A stretch of DNA of 64,000 nucleotides from Oxyruncus cristatus (GCA_013399855.1 VXAY01002459.1:634351-698350); one strand, 5' to 3'; shown: positions 49,116-63,014, numbered from the stretch's first letter. The notes: a model not told the origin generated them from the letters alone. Numbers and translations: made by a program.

Positions 49116-52100
49116 CCAGAACAATACTGTAGGGATTTTTCACTTTGGGGGGCTGCTTTTTTGCTTGGAACTTTGTGTCTCGCCAGTGGTGTTGCTTTGT
49201 CGTATGTCATCTATAAAAAGAAACAGAAATTATAATTCTGCTTTTCATGTGAACCGTTTATAGAGTTGCACATTAATCTTGCAGTATTTGTAAGTCACTG
49301 CCAAATCTTGTGTGCTGAAGCTGAAGGTCTCATAATATCAGCTTTATACTCATCTCCTTGACTTACAACAGAAGAGGATTGTCGTCATGTCAGTCTCCTA
49401 TGAGGAAAATGCATGACTGTACAGATTAATTAGTAAAGCAGCTTATACTGAAGATGAAACAAGGAGTGGCCAAAAGGCAGCATTAGTATTGTCCATATAT
49501 CTTTAATATCTTTGACTTTGTTCCAGTTAGGCTTCATGATTCCTGAACTAGTTGTCAGAGAGGATTAACTCCCTTAGGAGGAGACTTTTAACTGCATCAT
49601 CCTTCATTTTTTGATGCTGGAATAACCAAAAAAACTCCTCTCAGTATCGTGACATAGTCTCTCTCATCTGGTTGTTCTGGTCACTGTTTTACATTTGGTC
49701 TCAGCACCACACAATGGTTCTTAATCTTGAAGGACGGGGGCATGGATGAGGCTACTGAACAGTTCTCTCACTTATGAGGTAGCTTTCACCTCCTTTCCTT
49801 CCTTTAGAAGAGGTGTTTTCCTCCCATGAGGCTACTAATGAACTCTTGAGGCAGATTTATTTTTTTTTTAAACTAAATATCCCTATTTGATAAAATCACA
49901 ACAATTCTAGAAATTGGAGCTCCCACAACATCCTGTCATCCTGTCTTCCTGAAGTATTCCACCTTAAAGTACATTTCACACTGTGTGCCCATCACCTGTG
50001 TGTGTTCTGGTATGAGCTTTTATTTTGTAAGGTTTTTGTTTAGTCCATTGATTTATTATGGGTTGTGGGGGTCAGGGTTAGGCTTTTTTTTTTTTATCCT
50101 GCTGGTGGCAAAACCACCCTTTGTATCAGGCTGATTCCCCAGGTCTCCACATGAGTTGGTTCCCTATATTCCATGGTGAAGGAAAAAATCCCGTCTCACA
50201 CTTGTGTTTGGCCTGCTGGTAAACATTCTACTTACTTGAGAAAAATAGAGATTAGAGGTGCTTTGGGCATATATATGAAGAAATCTATGAAAATTAACAG
50301 GCCTCTAGAGTTCAGTCTCTGATTTTTCAAAGTAAAACTTTCTTTAAACTTTCTTAAAGACTATCATCACAGTATTAACTTTTAATCTGAAAGTATTTGT
50401 TTTGTTGTTGTTAGAGATTGGAGTGGGATTTTTGCCTGTTTTTGTTGGAGAATTTTCTCTCAAACCTCATGGTTTCTGTGCTGTTAGTTAAATATCTGCA
50501 TTACTTATGTTATGATGCCCCTGGTTTTGCTCATATTGGTGTATGATTTGAAAAATTCCCATAGTTTTCAGCTGCAGTCAGTCTTTAAATCCACCAGCTG
50601 GTACTGTAAATCAGCACCTGAAGTAAATAACACTCTTAGTGATGTACTTGTCTGTCCCAATAAACATGTTCATTTGAAACTGCCATTGCAAGATGCCATG
50701 ATTTATTACAGCTTCAGTTTCACCAGAATAGAATAACCAGAGTTATACAACAGAATGTCTACAGAGAAACTGTGGTCTCACTTCTTTAACTTACTTTGGG
50801 TTACATTACTTTACCGATAAATTTTTTGATAGGTCAGAAAATTACTTGTTTCAGTAATTCCTCATAGCAGTCTATAGTTACTATGTTCATTTACCAGTTA
50901 AAAAATAAAAAATATGGAAACTTCTGTGACTGAAAGAGGGTAGCTCTGAAACTTAAGGAATGCAACAATAAATATTTTTTTATATTCTCTTTTTAAGGCT
51001 GAAGTTACTGGGGATGGAAATCAGTTAGATATTTTTTGTTAGCCCACATTTGCTAGGACTCTTGATCCTGCAATCAGTTCAGGATGACCTTTTATATTGA
51101 GTTTGTTTTTCAGAATAAGACATTGAGGGAATCGTCCATTTGAAAAAACTAAGGTCACAGAGAGTACAAAGTAATCAGTCTAAGCAAGTCTAGTTTCATT
51201 ATTGAATGGTTTGTCCCTATCCGTCTGTTCTTGAGAGTTATGATTCAGGGGAAGTGTAAAAAATCTCCACTGAAATGAGGATGTAGCAGAGTGGAAAAAT
51301 AGAAGAGCAAATAGGAATTACAGAGGAGGTGCTCTGAAATGGTTTAGAAATAGAATAGAAAAGATCACTGAGGAGAGGACAAAATGATAACAGAGCTGGG
51401 GTGGAGGGAGTAGTGAATTTTCAAATGAAGCTTTTTAAAACAAAAACCCAAAAATCACGCAGACAAAAACCCTCTTAACTACTGGCTGAAATAGGTAGGT
51501 ATGTGAAAAACAAATGAGAATCTGTTCCTGAAAAATAAATATACCAACGGAGAAGTAGAAAGGAGACTACCACCATTTATGTCTGTAAAAGACATCATAA
51601 GTTTAAAAACACACCCTGAGATTGATTGACAGAATAATTTATTTAACAAATAGACATGAACAGAAATTATTTTGATTTTTGCAATTAAATAGGAAATTTT
51701 CATAGGCAATTTTATAACCTACCTGTAACTGGTAGTAGACCAAATGGCGAAGTTCTTGTTGAAGTTTTCTGGTGATTAAAATTACTGTTCTTTGTTATTG
51801 ATGTTTTTAAAATATTTTCAAATCCTTAATTATTTTGGAAATTAATTGGGTTTTGTGCTGCTTCTTTTCTTTTCATCTTCAACTTATCTTTTGATAATGC
51901 CTACAGGCTTCTTGGCATGCTGTTGTATCCATGAAAGTCTCTCATTATCTTTAATGATGCACCTGATGCACCACTTGCTAGAAAACAGTTGTAATAACTC
52001 CAGAATCTAACTTGCTGAAAGCTGGGCTCCTTAGCCAGCAGTAGAAGAGGATCTGAGAAAATTAATAAATCCAGAAATGCACACACAAATGAAAAAAAGG

Positions 52101-52366
52101 GACAGAAGGGAAAATGTTTGAAAAGGAGAGAGGAAGTAGGCTTAAGAATTGAAAAAAAAAAAAGTGCAAAAAGAAAATCCTTAATAAAATGATACTGTGT
52201 TGGGCTATGGGGACAAGACTGAGGAAAATAGATATTCCAGTGGAATTTGATAATCCAGCAGATATCAATGTAAACAGGCTGAAGAAGAAAGGCAATGTGT
52301 ATTTGGAATCAAAACATACTGATCCAGGGTTTGAAGGCAACTGCAACATTATTCCTTGCAAGAGGG
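49116..52366. other. AT-rich stretch without a recognisable gene
   Basis: No gene recognised. A plus-strand frame (52189-52383) runs into the CR1 that follows and has charged, non-repetitive composition but no known match. Confidence 0.45.
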
Positions 52367-52877
52367 ATCACAGAATATCCTGAGTTTGAAGGGATCCACA
52401 AGGATAATTGAGCCTAACTCTTGGCCCTGCACAGGACCGTCCCCCAAGAGTCACACCATGTGTCTGAGAGCATTATCCAACACTTCTTGAACTCTGTCAG
52501 GCTTGGTGCTGTGACCACTGCCTGTTGCAGTGCTCAACCACACTCTGGGTGAAGAACCTTTTTCTAATATCTGACCTAAACCTTCCCTGGCACAACTTCA
52601 GGCTGTTCTCTCAGGCCTTGTCACTGGGAACCACAGAGAAGAAATCAGTGCCTGCCCCTCCTCTTCCCCTCACAAGGAAGTTGTAACTGCAGGGAGGTCT
52701 CCCCTCAGTCTCCTCCAGGCTGAACAGACCAAGTGACCTCAGCTGCTCCTCACACGGCTTCCTCTCAAGGCCCTTCACCATCTTTGTTGCCCTCCTTTGT
52801 ACACTGAGAGCTTCATATCTATCCTATATTGCCATGACCTAAAGGGCACCCAGAATTCAAGGTTGTGGCTGAGGTGA
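52367..52877 (-). repeat. CR1 LINE 3' region, minus strand, different subfamily
   Basis: ATCACAGAATATCCTGAGTT, then CTTGGCCCTGCACAGGACC, AGAGTCACACCATGTGTCTG, GGGTGAAGAACCTTTTTCTA and CAGCTGCTCCTCACACGGC follow an inverted CR1 tail of a subfamily ending in ACAGAATATCC rather than plain ATAGAATC octamers. Later parts (to about 52877) are more diverged. Confidence 0.92.
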
Positions 52878-53623
52878 CTGATGCTCTTTTGCAACACCCA
52901 CAGTAAAGGAAGCAGAGGAGGAACAGTCAAGAGGGGATGAGGTGCTAGGCTCAAACGCTCCCCACCACTGCACAGAGAGACCCCTGTGAGCCTCAAAACT
53001 GGACACAGCTCTGGGCAGGGGAAGGGCACAGGGAAACACTCCTGCAGCCAGGGCTGCTGCTATGTGGAGAATATTTGTCACACTGGGCAAGGCTCCAATG
53101 CAAAACTTACATTCCTCAAACAATTAAAATCCTGTGCCTGTATCGACTGGCTCTCAGGTCAGATGGCAGCAATCTTTTAACACCCCTGAGCTGATCTGGA
53201 GATTGAAATGCAAGATCTTTTCCATTGACTTGGACTACAAGATTAAGATTACTCTGCCTGTGAACATGTCTTCAGAGCTGAATCATAGAGAGAAATACTG
53301 CATCACAAAGAATTTTTATTTTTTTAAATCAAAGATGTATTCCTCTTCCTGTAAATGTAGAGATTTTTTTTTTTGGTTGGTTGGTTGGTTATTTTTTGGG
53401 GGGGGACTTTTTTATGTATCTTTCAAGGTTTGTTGTGCAAATCGATTTCAAATGGCCTCATTCTACAAAACCTCTGTGGCTTCCAAAGTACCTATTTGCC
53501 TCTGGAATTTTGGCCGAAATTTTTGAGCAGTGAAAGAAATGTTAAAAACCTCTTTTCATATCTCTACAGAATAAAAATGTCATAATTCAGTTACATATTA
53601 CTGATGTGTCATCTTTGTTTCAG
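52878..53623. other. Stretch without a recognisable gene
   Basis: GC-richer to 53130, then AT-rich with a GGTT repeat (53375-53391) and a nine-base G run near 53398. Frames of up to 130 codons have no known domain. Confidence 0.4.
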
Positions 53624-53722
53624 ATGTAAAGGAACTAAAGTTAAAAGGAAAGGTCATTGTTCATAATGATGATGGAATTAAATTCAAAGCAAAACTCTTT
53701 AACTAAGCTAATGTATTACCAG
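53624..53722 (+). other. Exon-like segment A
   Basis: A pyrimidine-rich acceptor (ATCTTTGTTTCAG) precedes 53624 and a strong donor CCAG/GTAAGATA follows 53722. One phase reads about 27 open codons of non-repetitive, protein-like composition (for example LKLKGKVIVHNDDG) and then a TAA, with the donor 17 bases after that stop. It could be an exon of a non-coding RNA, a decayed coding exon, or chance. No protein family was recognised. Confidence 0.25.
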
Positions 53723-53960
53723 GTAAGATATAAATGTGGGAAAAAGGATAGATAAATATCTATAAAAGAAGATATCAAAAGCTGACAGGATAGTGAAGCT
53801 TTTCTTCAAATATTTTGATTGACCTGGTCATTGAACACTGATTTCTGTTAACTGTTTTGGGTTTGTTGCTGTACATAAATCAGAAGCAAAATCTAAGATA
53901 AAACAACATTTCTGCCAAATGACAGTCATTTTGCTGTGTTCTATAACTCTATTTTTGCAG

Positions 53961-54028
53961 AATGCAATAAGAGTCAGTTACACGAAGGGGTTGTTTGAAG
54001 AAGCAAATAATGTGACATTTTATCACAG
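53961..54028 (+). other. Exon-like segment B
   Basis: The acceptor CTCTATTTTTGCAG ends at 53960 and a weaker donor ACAG/GTCTAAG follows 54028. The 68-base segment is fully open in phase 0 (for example NAIRVSYTKGLFEEANN). It lies 238 bases after segment A. It is not assigned to any gene. Confidence 0.25.
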
Positions 54029-55574
54029 GTCTAAGTGATGCATCACAGCCTTTGACAATGATGAGCAGGGAAAAAGAAGCACTGCCAGATCATTTTCTGA
54101 GCATGAGCTCTAGGAACAAGGAGTCAGTGGGTCACACTTCACTGCCCCTGTGAAAATTGCACACAAATCCTCCACAGGCTGAGGAGGACTTCTAAAATGA
54201 CAAGGCATTCACCCTTGGAGTTTCAGTACATGGGCATGGTGTGCAGCAGAGCTGAAGATGGAGTAAAGCACCCTCTGCTTCTCCTTTTGTATCCATAAAA
54301 CCTCGCCTTCGACATCCAACACCCATTGGAGCTGCAGGCAAGAGCTGCTGCGCTCATTTGGGCACCAGCACCAACTTGTGCGAGCCCCCGGGTAATGTGA
54401 CAGCAGCGCTTCCCTCCAGGACAAGCCTTGCATACAAATCCCTGCACATAGGTGCATGAAGGGAGAGGACTTTCCTTCCACTCCTTGTGTGACTTCACTT
54501 CCCAAGCACGTGCTGCAGCCCTTCACACCTTTATACACACCTTGTCTTTCACAAACCCCAATTCCCAGCATATCCTACACTGGTCCCACGTGTTCTGCTG
54601 AAGTGGAAACTCTGGTAACCTAAGTGTCATTGAGCATAACATCTGACGGGTCATTTCCAGCATTTCATGTCTTGTTTGTATTTTAATGATGGGATTTTTT
54701 TTTTTTCTGTTTTACACTTTTTTTTTTTTTTCCCAAAAAGCTGAGGTTTCGTTTGGTTTGTTTCTTTCCATAACAGATGTGAGGAGGAGGAGAAAATATA
54801 TGTTGGTAAGAATTTTAAAACTCTTCCTCTGTCAAAGAATAAATATATACGTGGCAAAATGTTCTAAATGAAAAACAGCAATGCACAAAGGAGATCTGCA
54901 GCCAAACAAACTAATGTCATATGCTCAAGGATTACATATAACTCAAATTCATTTTATTTCAATATATGATCAAAGACTTTAGCTATGTGACTTACTCTGT
55001 TGTTTTTTCATTTTTGCTCTCCACTAAGCTGCAGAGTTTTTTAATGTGCACAGCTCAGTCAGATATGACAGAGAATGGTACATCAAGTTATCTTCCTATA
55101 ATTACATGAAAAATGTAATGTAAAATATGAGTGGAGGAAGGAACTGTGATACATGAAAAAAGAAATCCAATGTGAAGTGAAATTTATTCTCCAGTAATAT
55201 TTTCATGAATAGTTAAAACTAAACTACTCATAAACACTATCAGTTTCCATGACCCTGAAAAGGTTTGTTGCTTTTGTCTTGATTCTAACCTTTATCTATT
55301 ATTTGTTAATAATTTATATTATTACCAAAACTAATTGATCAGACACTAGAATCTTCAACCCATCTGAGATGCAAGACCTCCCTTCTTCCATTCAAGATGT
55401 TATGTTTCTGACTAATGTAGCAGATTCCAGCGTTGATCTCCCACATGTAATTTGAACTGCAAATTTTGCGTATTTCGTGTTAAATTTGTTACACAAGTAT
55501 GTAGATTGTTTCTTTAACATGAGCAAGTATTTTTAAGAGCTTTTGTTTTATCAAGCACCTACTTTACAGGAGAT
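54029..55574. other. Stretch with a GC-richer patch, no recognised gene
   Basis: 54180-54600 is GC-richer with several CpGs and carries a 120-codon minus-strand frame (54571-54209) that is cysteine-rich but unrecognised. A tiny plus-strand exon-like segment (54777-54805) has a good acceptor and a GTAAGA donor. Confidence 0.35.
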
Positions 55575-55597
55575 GATAGATAGATAGATAGATAGAT

Positions 55598-55649
<52 letters not shown>
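55575..55649. repeat. (GATA)n microsatellite
   Basis: About 18 GATA units with a single interruption (GATTAGATA) near 55595-55601. Likely highly polymorphic. Confidence 0.97.
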
Positions 55650-58600
55650 GCAGAAGCCATATATGTAGACAGTGTTGTGACCATGGGGATTGTGTACACT
55701 TTACAGTACAATTCTATTGTTTAGACTGTTCCTTAACGTGGGAACTTGTTTTGATGTAATTAATTTCTGCATTCTGCCAAATCACTAGGTATGCTGCTTT
55801 AGGCTTTGAAATCTGGCGGTTCTGCATCCAGATCTTCTCTGACTGGACATTGTTGTGGGAATAGAAATAGTGTGATAGGAAATATATCTGCAGCCTTAAC
55901 TCCATCAGAATTAAGATGAAAATGTTTCATCAATTCAAGAGCTATACACCAAATTAGTGCTTACTGTAAGTATGATGAACTCTAAAACCATCCAGGATAC
56001 TCTATATACAGCCATCAGCTCCCTTTTTCACTTCCCAAGCATTTCATTCTTTTGGGAGAAATGAACTTTCAGAATAAGCAGAATAAATCCAAAATGATCT
56101 GCTTGGGTAATGTTGTTAAATACAGGCAGTCTACACTGCTGCTGCAATTTGTTGGCTGTATTTTAAGGAGACAGAAATTGAAAATATAAGACAATCATGG
56201 TTCTTCTGCTTTTCCCCAAAAACCTGAAGGAAGCTGAAGCATGAGCTCAGAAGATCTCTTCTGTGAGCTACAGAAAACCACTCAGTACAACAGAAAAAAC
56301 TTAATTTAAAAAACCACACACAACAAAACAACACAACCTCAGTGTGCCACTAGTAGAGAGCAGGAAGGATCAAGGAAGAGCTATTCCTTGCCAGGACCCA
56401 AAAAGAAACTTAAATTCCCATGTGCTGGTTAGCAAAGGTACACTTTACAGAAGTGCAAGTAAGAAACGAGACAAAACAAAGAAGCAGAACAAAAGAGCAA
56501 TTTTATCCATCCTTAATGGAAGGAAAATTCCCTCCTGGCCCTGCCCTACTGGCAAATTCATTTATTTCCAATAGGTGAGCAAAGCCCTCTAAACAAGTAG
56601 CTAAAAGACTTCAATGGCACTACTGCACAAAAGCATTTGATTTCTAGCTGCTGTTACATAAAATGCTTCAGAGAAAGATAAAAGAATATCCCCTTCCATT
56701 AAAACAGTAAAAAAGCTCAGAGGTGAAATTGTACAGTGCTTTACCACCTGGAACTTCACCAAAATGAGGGAAAGCCAAAAGTATAGCAATCTGTGAAACT
56801 ATTTGGATCTCTTTACTGAATTTCCACATACAGGTCTCACTTCATTGAAACTTCTGTATTCTTCCTGTTTTAAAAAGTATGTTTTGGGTGCAACGGAATT
56901 ATAGATAGAATTACTTCTATAACAGTACTAAAGACGAAAAATTATCCTAGGAAAGCAAGTCTAATTTTTTTAATGCCAAATTTTGCCATATCGTATACCA
57001 TGTTTCACATTTTTTCTCTAAGTAATTAAATGGCTTTTCTGCAGGATTCTTGAGAAAAAAAAAATTCTCCTGTTTAATAATTATTACTTTTGGTCAACCT
57101 GGGATATCTATTTGTTGAATTTTTTTTTTTTAATTTTTTTTTTTTTTTTTTTTAGTTATTCCCAGCAATTCTTGTGGGCTTCTGTATAATTTCCTTCCTT
57201 CTTAGTATTTTCATCTTAGACTTCATGCTGAATGTTTCCTTAAACACTGTTTAACCAGGTGCATGTGCTTAGTTTCTTTGATGTTTCTCCATACGTCAGC
57301 CACTCCAACCTTCTAAACAATGTTTTGTACTGTTCTCTGTTTCTTATGTCTCTATAACTATTAGATAATTAAATCTTCTGAACTAAATACAAATGTGGTC
57401 ACTAGTCATTTACTAGTTCATCCATCTCCCAGTGAACACAAGGAAGTTTCTTGTTCAGATAATTGGACTTGGCTTAACTACAGAGGCTCTTACCTCTGTT
57501 ATTCATGCAACAACGCTCCAGGGTTACAAGCTTTAAAATGTTTTTATAGTTATATAAAAAACAGACAGTTTACTTGGCTGTACACCGACAATTCTTAGTT
57601 TCTTTCCCTGATTCTTCCTATTTGAAAACCTAATATTAAATTATGTTTAAGAGACTACATATATTTCTTGTTTTCTGTCACATTTCTCAGCTATTCACTA
57701 TAACTTTTGTTCCTTTTTGTCAAGCTGCATCTCTTTTTGCATAATGTCATTTAATAAAGACACATAAAGCCTTACATTTGCAGCCATTAAGCACCTTCCA
57801 ATGATCATTTTGGTTTGGTCCCCATGTTTAGTTCCTCAGCCAAGTCCTTATCATGGGATTCTGTTCACATAATAGTCACATAAAAGTGATTAACAGTACA
57901 GGTGCTTCAGTGCTTACATCTAGATAGATAATGGCCAGAGTTTATTGTTCAATGGATGATTTTATGTGATCATCATTAAAAAAAATTGTAGCTTGCTGTA
58001 TAAGATGTATCATCAAGTTTATTGGAAGTAGTAAACAGAAAACAGAGAGCAGAGAACTGTCCGTTCTGGGCACTAGCTTGTTCATTTTTTGATGGATAAT
58101 TATTCTCAGGAAAATTATGTTGTACCATCACTGCACAGAGAAGAAACATAAATACCAGGCTTAGTGTGAGGCTGCAAAACTCAGATTCCTGCTATATTTG
58201 CAAGGGGAAATGGACTGACTTTTGCTGGCAACCAAATTCTACCACATCATGCAGAATAAATATGTTACTAGAGCAATAGCAGAGCATTTGCCACTTTGCT
58301 GATTTTCTTCACAAGTCATTGCCATGGGACAGCTGTGAATTCAGTCAGTGACTTCTCCCAACATGTTCGAAAGTTTTAAACTCCTTCAAAGAAATAAATG
58401 CAAAGTGACTAAGAACACTTTCAGAAGTAATCGAAGCCAAATGTTAACGTTATTTACCATGGAAGGTAACTTCATATTGCAGCAGTTTTCCCAGGGCCCC
58501 TCATTGCTGCTGTCTGACTACAAAGGATATAATAGAATTGAATTCAAAAATCATATACCAAGTTGCTTCAAATTCTGAATAAGATGAAAAACAAATAATG

Positions 58601-58740
58601 GAAAAAGTTGTGGAGTTGTGGTAAGCACCTGTCCTCTCAGTCCCGAAAGAGTCCAGAACTCCTTTTGACAGTAATTTTACTTTCATGTAGCTAAGAGAAT
58701 AAGTAACTCCTGAAGTGTAGAAAGCAGTATCAATATTTAG
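55650..58740. other. AT-rich stretch without a recognisable gene
   Basis: No gene recognised. The long T tract at 57120 is listed separately. A segment at about 58427-58467 has AG and GTAACT ends but is too short to judge. Confidence 0.45.
57120..57153. repeat. Poly-T tract
   Basis: 34 bases of T with one AA interruption, followed by AG at 57154-57155. The open frame after it (LFPAILVGFCIISFLL...) is hydrophobic, as T-rich DNA tends to be, and I do not treat it as an exon. Confidence 0.9.
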
Positions 58741-58784
58741 ATAATAATAATAATAACAACAATAATAATAACAATAATAATAAT
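58741..58784. repeat. (AAT)n microsatellite, impure
   Basis: ATA/AAT trinucleotides interrupted by AAC units. Confidence 0.93.
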
Positions 58785-59778
58785 TTTGTCTCCCTAGTTT
58801 TGACCTCTTGACGATAAAACATTGATAGAACAGATGATCTGACTGGTTCCAATGTAATATGTAACTTTAAATGTTTATGGGTTGGGAGGCGGGTTTTCTG
58901 GGACGTGGTTGTTTTTGGTTTTTGGTTTACTGTTTTTATTCTACTAGTAAAAACAAGAGAGGGGTTTTTATTTTGTTAAAATAGCATCATAAAATTTTGA
59001 TTTATTGATACAATTCAAAATAACTATTTGTTTTTAAGGCATCAATGTCCATTCAAATTGGTTTCAGTGCTGGACCTAGACTTCTCTTGCAAGCTATCCT
59101 ACTTTTTAATTCAATAAAAAAAAGTGTTCATGTGACACCCTTCAGATGAAAGAAAGATATTCCTGGGTCAGTTTTAAAGGGCTAGGAAGAGTGGTGTATA
59201 ATAGTACCACCCTCTGCACATTAACTAGAGTGGTGGCCAGAGGAGCTGCTGTAACAGTGGTAGTAAAAATGGGAAGAAAATAGAATGTAGTGAAAAGAAA
59301 AGGCAGTTTGGGTGTTGTGAAAGAGCAGCCAGGAGCACTTTCTGGTATTTGCACTTAGCAAAGGTACTGACCCTTCGACTTCTGTTACGGATCTTTCCTA
59401 TGATCCACTTGTCTTTGAAGGATTAATAGTGAGAGTCTAGGCAGCGCTCTCTCTTTAAAACCCATTTTAATCCCTCATCAGATGTAGCAGTTTTAAGGTA
59501 CAAAAGTAGCAGGCAGTACTTCTACTGTTTAGAAACTTTCTGCAGAAAAGTAGGTAACAGTAAACATCAACACTTGGTGTCTATCAAGATTCCCAGATGA
59601 CCCATCCTCGCTATACTTCCCCTTCCGTAGGGTCCTGTGTATGGTTGTTTTATTCCTTTAAGGTTTCTATGGAAATGCCCATTTTCTCAAAGCCACACAG
59701 GCTACTAGAAATTAGATTCTGCAAAATGCATTCAATAAACATTGAATTACTTTTTTCCTTCTTTTTTTCTTATTTCAG
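58785..59778. other. Stretch without a recognisable gene
   Basis: Small frames only. Confidence 0.45.
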
Positions 59779-59882
59779 TTTTAATTAAAGACTTGAAATT
59801 CAGCCTCAGCTACACTAAATACTTCAAAACTTCAAAACCTGTGACTATCTCTGAAAGCACCTGTCTTGTTGAAGCTGAATAT
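59779..59882 (+). other. Exon-like segment C
   Basis: A strong acceptor (CTTCTTTTTTTCTTATTTCAG) ends at 59778 and a consensus-like donor TAT/GTAAGTAG follows 59882. The 104 bases are open in one phase (two leading bases, then for example LIKDLKFSLSYTKYFKTS) and end on a codon boundary. This is the best exon-like unit in the window by splice signals. No protein family was recognised. Confidence 0.35.
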
Positions 59883-62800
59883 GTAAGTAGTATGAAACTG
59901 ATACAGTTTTTTGGAGTAAATTTGAAGATAGAAAAAAGTGTCACAGTTCTCATTATTGCTTTCTGTTTGTGAGTCTTGGCCAGAGACCAAAACTTACACT
60001 TTTCAGTCACATTTGTAAAGTCATAAAAAAAAAAAAAAAAAAAAGATAAACCCCTTCTGATATAATATTGTGGATGCAACAGGTTATTCTACCTATGAAT
60101 AAGTTAAGTTTTCCTATAAATAGGATTAATTCAGTAACTATAAGTATGAATAGCTCCATTAATGAGAAACTAGAGAAAAATAGATTATGTTGTAAACTGT
60201 TTTGAAATCTTGTGAAGAATCTGTTAAATTCATCGTAAGAATTATTAGCATGTAAGGCAAAGAAGCATTACTGTTTAATATACACTGAAATCATATAATT
60301 TATATTTCACAACAAATATTTTATTGTGTGAGTCCATTAGGGGTAGCCTTTTAGAAACAACTATATCTTTTGCCTTCAACAGTGACTAAAACAGTTACAG
60401 TCCCAGTTCCAGCTGAAACTTGACTGAACTCGGGTTTTCCTGGAGGAGTTATTTTCATCAGCCATCTGATGTCCAACAGCTGTCCTGGAGGAAGGACAAA
60501 GTCCCCTGAGCCTCAGCATATATTTAAATGGCATTGAAATGTTTGCTTCTATTCTGAGGAAGTGTTGGGGAAGAAATGGCTGAAAATGAGCTACACAAGT
60601 TGCTCCGGTAGCAACACGGATGGAGTTCACATATGCAACCAGGATCAGTGCATGTGTCTATTTAAGACTTCTAATGGTATTGAGTAAAGAGACTGAGGAC
60701 TATTGCCTTGCATGAAAACAGGTGATGTGTTCGGGGTCATGAGGAAAAGCTGGAGATTTCGGCTAAGTATAGTTGTATCTTTGCTCTTCTCCGTTTTGTT
60801 CAGGAGCGGATATTCAGTATCCTGGTCATGCCTGAGCTAAATCAGTATGTTGAAACCTAAGCATTCCCCAGAAGAACTTTTGCTACCAGTGTTTCTTGCA
60901 AAGTCTATTCCATGTACTCACACTTTCAAAACAGGGATAAAAAGTTGCTCTTTTATTATAAACATCTATTATTAAACAGGACTAGGAAATACCATATTAT
61001 GCTTGAAGGCGAGTTGTAAATATGTCATAAAAGAAGATTTGACTGAACTTCAGTTTATTTCTTCTCTAGCTATGAGAAACAATCCTTATATCATATAAGC
61101 ATTTGGAAAATGTTAGCTAGTAAAACTAATATTGTAGCTGAATTTTTGTGATTATGAGCATTTTAAATAGGTTCCTACTTATATAGCTTGTTGCCTCACA
61201 AATGGCGTTTGTTTTCTTCAAAATCAATTATAAAGCCTGGGATCATACTACAAAACATGCAACAAAATATCTATCTCACTGTCTTCAAGAGCTATTGGCT
61301 AATGAGATTTCACTGTTTGGGAAAGCCTATCTCCAACAGCCTTTGAATTGAAATTAAGATCATGTCTAGTTTTGGGGTTTTGGCATCAGAGGAATCTATT
61401 TGTGCATGTGACAATTTAGGTTAACATGTTAATCTGGTATAACTGGTGGGTTCTGTTTCCTAAAAGCCTTTGAGCAGTAAATATTTTCTCTTTGTATCAA
61501 TAAGTCATTTCTTGCCAGTGATAGGAAAAAAAACCTAGAAATAATCATTCATTATAATTCCCAAAAATTTATTTTATGATGTTCTATTTTAAGAATGACA
61601 TGTAGTCTATGTATGTATATGAAATCTAATCAGAATAGGTTCAGAAGATTTTTTTTTTCCTTTGCTTACTCTTCAAAACTGAGAAATTAAGTCAAAAGTA
61701 AACTAAAACTATATGGGAATTATTGTCAAATATGCTAATCATTCCGTCCAAAATTTTCCCTTTTCAAAAGCATTCTAATAATGGATTAAGGTTTTATCAA
61801 GTTAAAGGTTTAGGACAAAAGTAAGTTTTTCCTAATACTTGGGCTGACATGACAGAAGAACCCGTATGTAGGAGAATAGTTGCAAGGGAAAATAATATAT
61901 ATATGATATAGCAAATGTATAAAGGTGAGGACAAAGAATTGTGGGACTGTCTTTCTTCTCTTTATTTGGCTCTTTCCTACCTTCTAGCAGAAAGGACACT
62001 CAGAATTTCTGTCTGTAATATATTATTTAGTACATTTCCTTGCTTTCCTATAGTGCTTCAAAAACACCGAGTACATCTGGTCCATGTTGAAATTCTGGGA
62101 ATGCTGTAACATGAAGAAAAGCTGCACCAGGATTTTGATCTAGAGATTTTTCTTAATTGGTCCCTGAGGTGCCCAGGCACATAAAATAGTTGCTAACATA
62201 AGGTAATACCAGTAGTATATTTAAAACCACCAAAAATTATTATTCTTTTCCCTCTCCTTCCCAGCAGTAACACTGAACGTGTTAAAGAATCGTGGGGCTT
62301 CTGAGAGGCTGAGGAGGTGACAGTGCAAGAACACCTTCCTTCTCTCAGCCTCTTTCTCCTCACCTGTATAATTTAATAATTACCTTAATCAAATCCTCTT
62401 TGAGAGATTTAACCCCATGGTGCAAAAGAGCAACAGAAAGGATTAGGAGGCCAAATTCACACCCAGGAACAGGGGGTTGTAGAGACCTACCTCCTCCCAG
62501 TAGCTCTCAGGAACAGCAGCACTGGTTCAGACCAAGCAAGGAAGGGTCCATGCAATACAGAAGCCTGCCTTCTGCAGCAGCTACACGCCGGCGTGTAATG
62601 AAGAGAGAAAATAGATTAAGTGATACTTATAAATGATTTTTTTTTTTACCCAGCAAGCTCTGCTGGCCACTGTTTTAGCTTTGGAGGTTTCTTGAACCCG
62701 CTGTGCTTTTTCTACTTAAAAACCCTCAATGCCTTATTGACGGTTTGTCCAGTCGTCCAGCAGCTCCAGGTCACCTGTCAGTGCCTACACTAACCTCAGT

Positions 62801-63014
62801 GGGGGTTTACACAGGTATCTTCTTGTGTGAAAAGATGAATTATCTTGCTAAGTGCTTTCAGCCTAGTTCCTTCTACTTTCATCCTTTCACTAGTAGGTTC
62901 CTAATGCCTGTGTTGGGAAAGATGACAGATGTTCAAATGATTTGTGCTCCTGAATCCAGAAAACACTAAACTGTTTTCTGATTAGCCATTCTTAAACAAT
63001 TTTTTTCCCCCCAG
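59883..63014. other. AT-rich stretch without a recognisable gene
   Basis: An A20 run lies at 60025-60044. A plus-strand segment from 62068 has a good acceptor (CTTGCTTTCCTATAG) but no donor. 62400-62600 is GC-richer and unrecognised. Confidence 0.4.
60025..60044. repeat. Poly-A run
   Basis: Twenty consecutive A. No AATAAA or source element is visible just upstream, so it is not clearly a retroposon tail. Confidence 0.9.

Noticed and set aside
55575..55649. Regular short repeats considered as a CRISPR-like array
   Set aside because: Pure GATA microsatellite with no spacers, in a vertebrate genome.
57156..57254. Membrane-like open frame after a poly-T/AG tract
   Set aside because: T-rich codons give F, L and I by default; there is no donor or polyadenylation signal and no known match.
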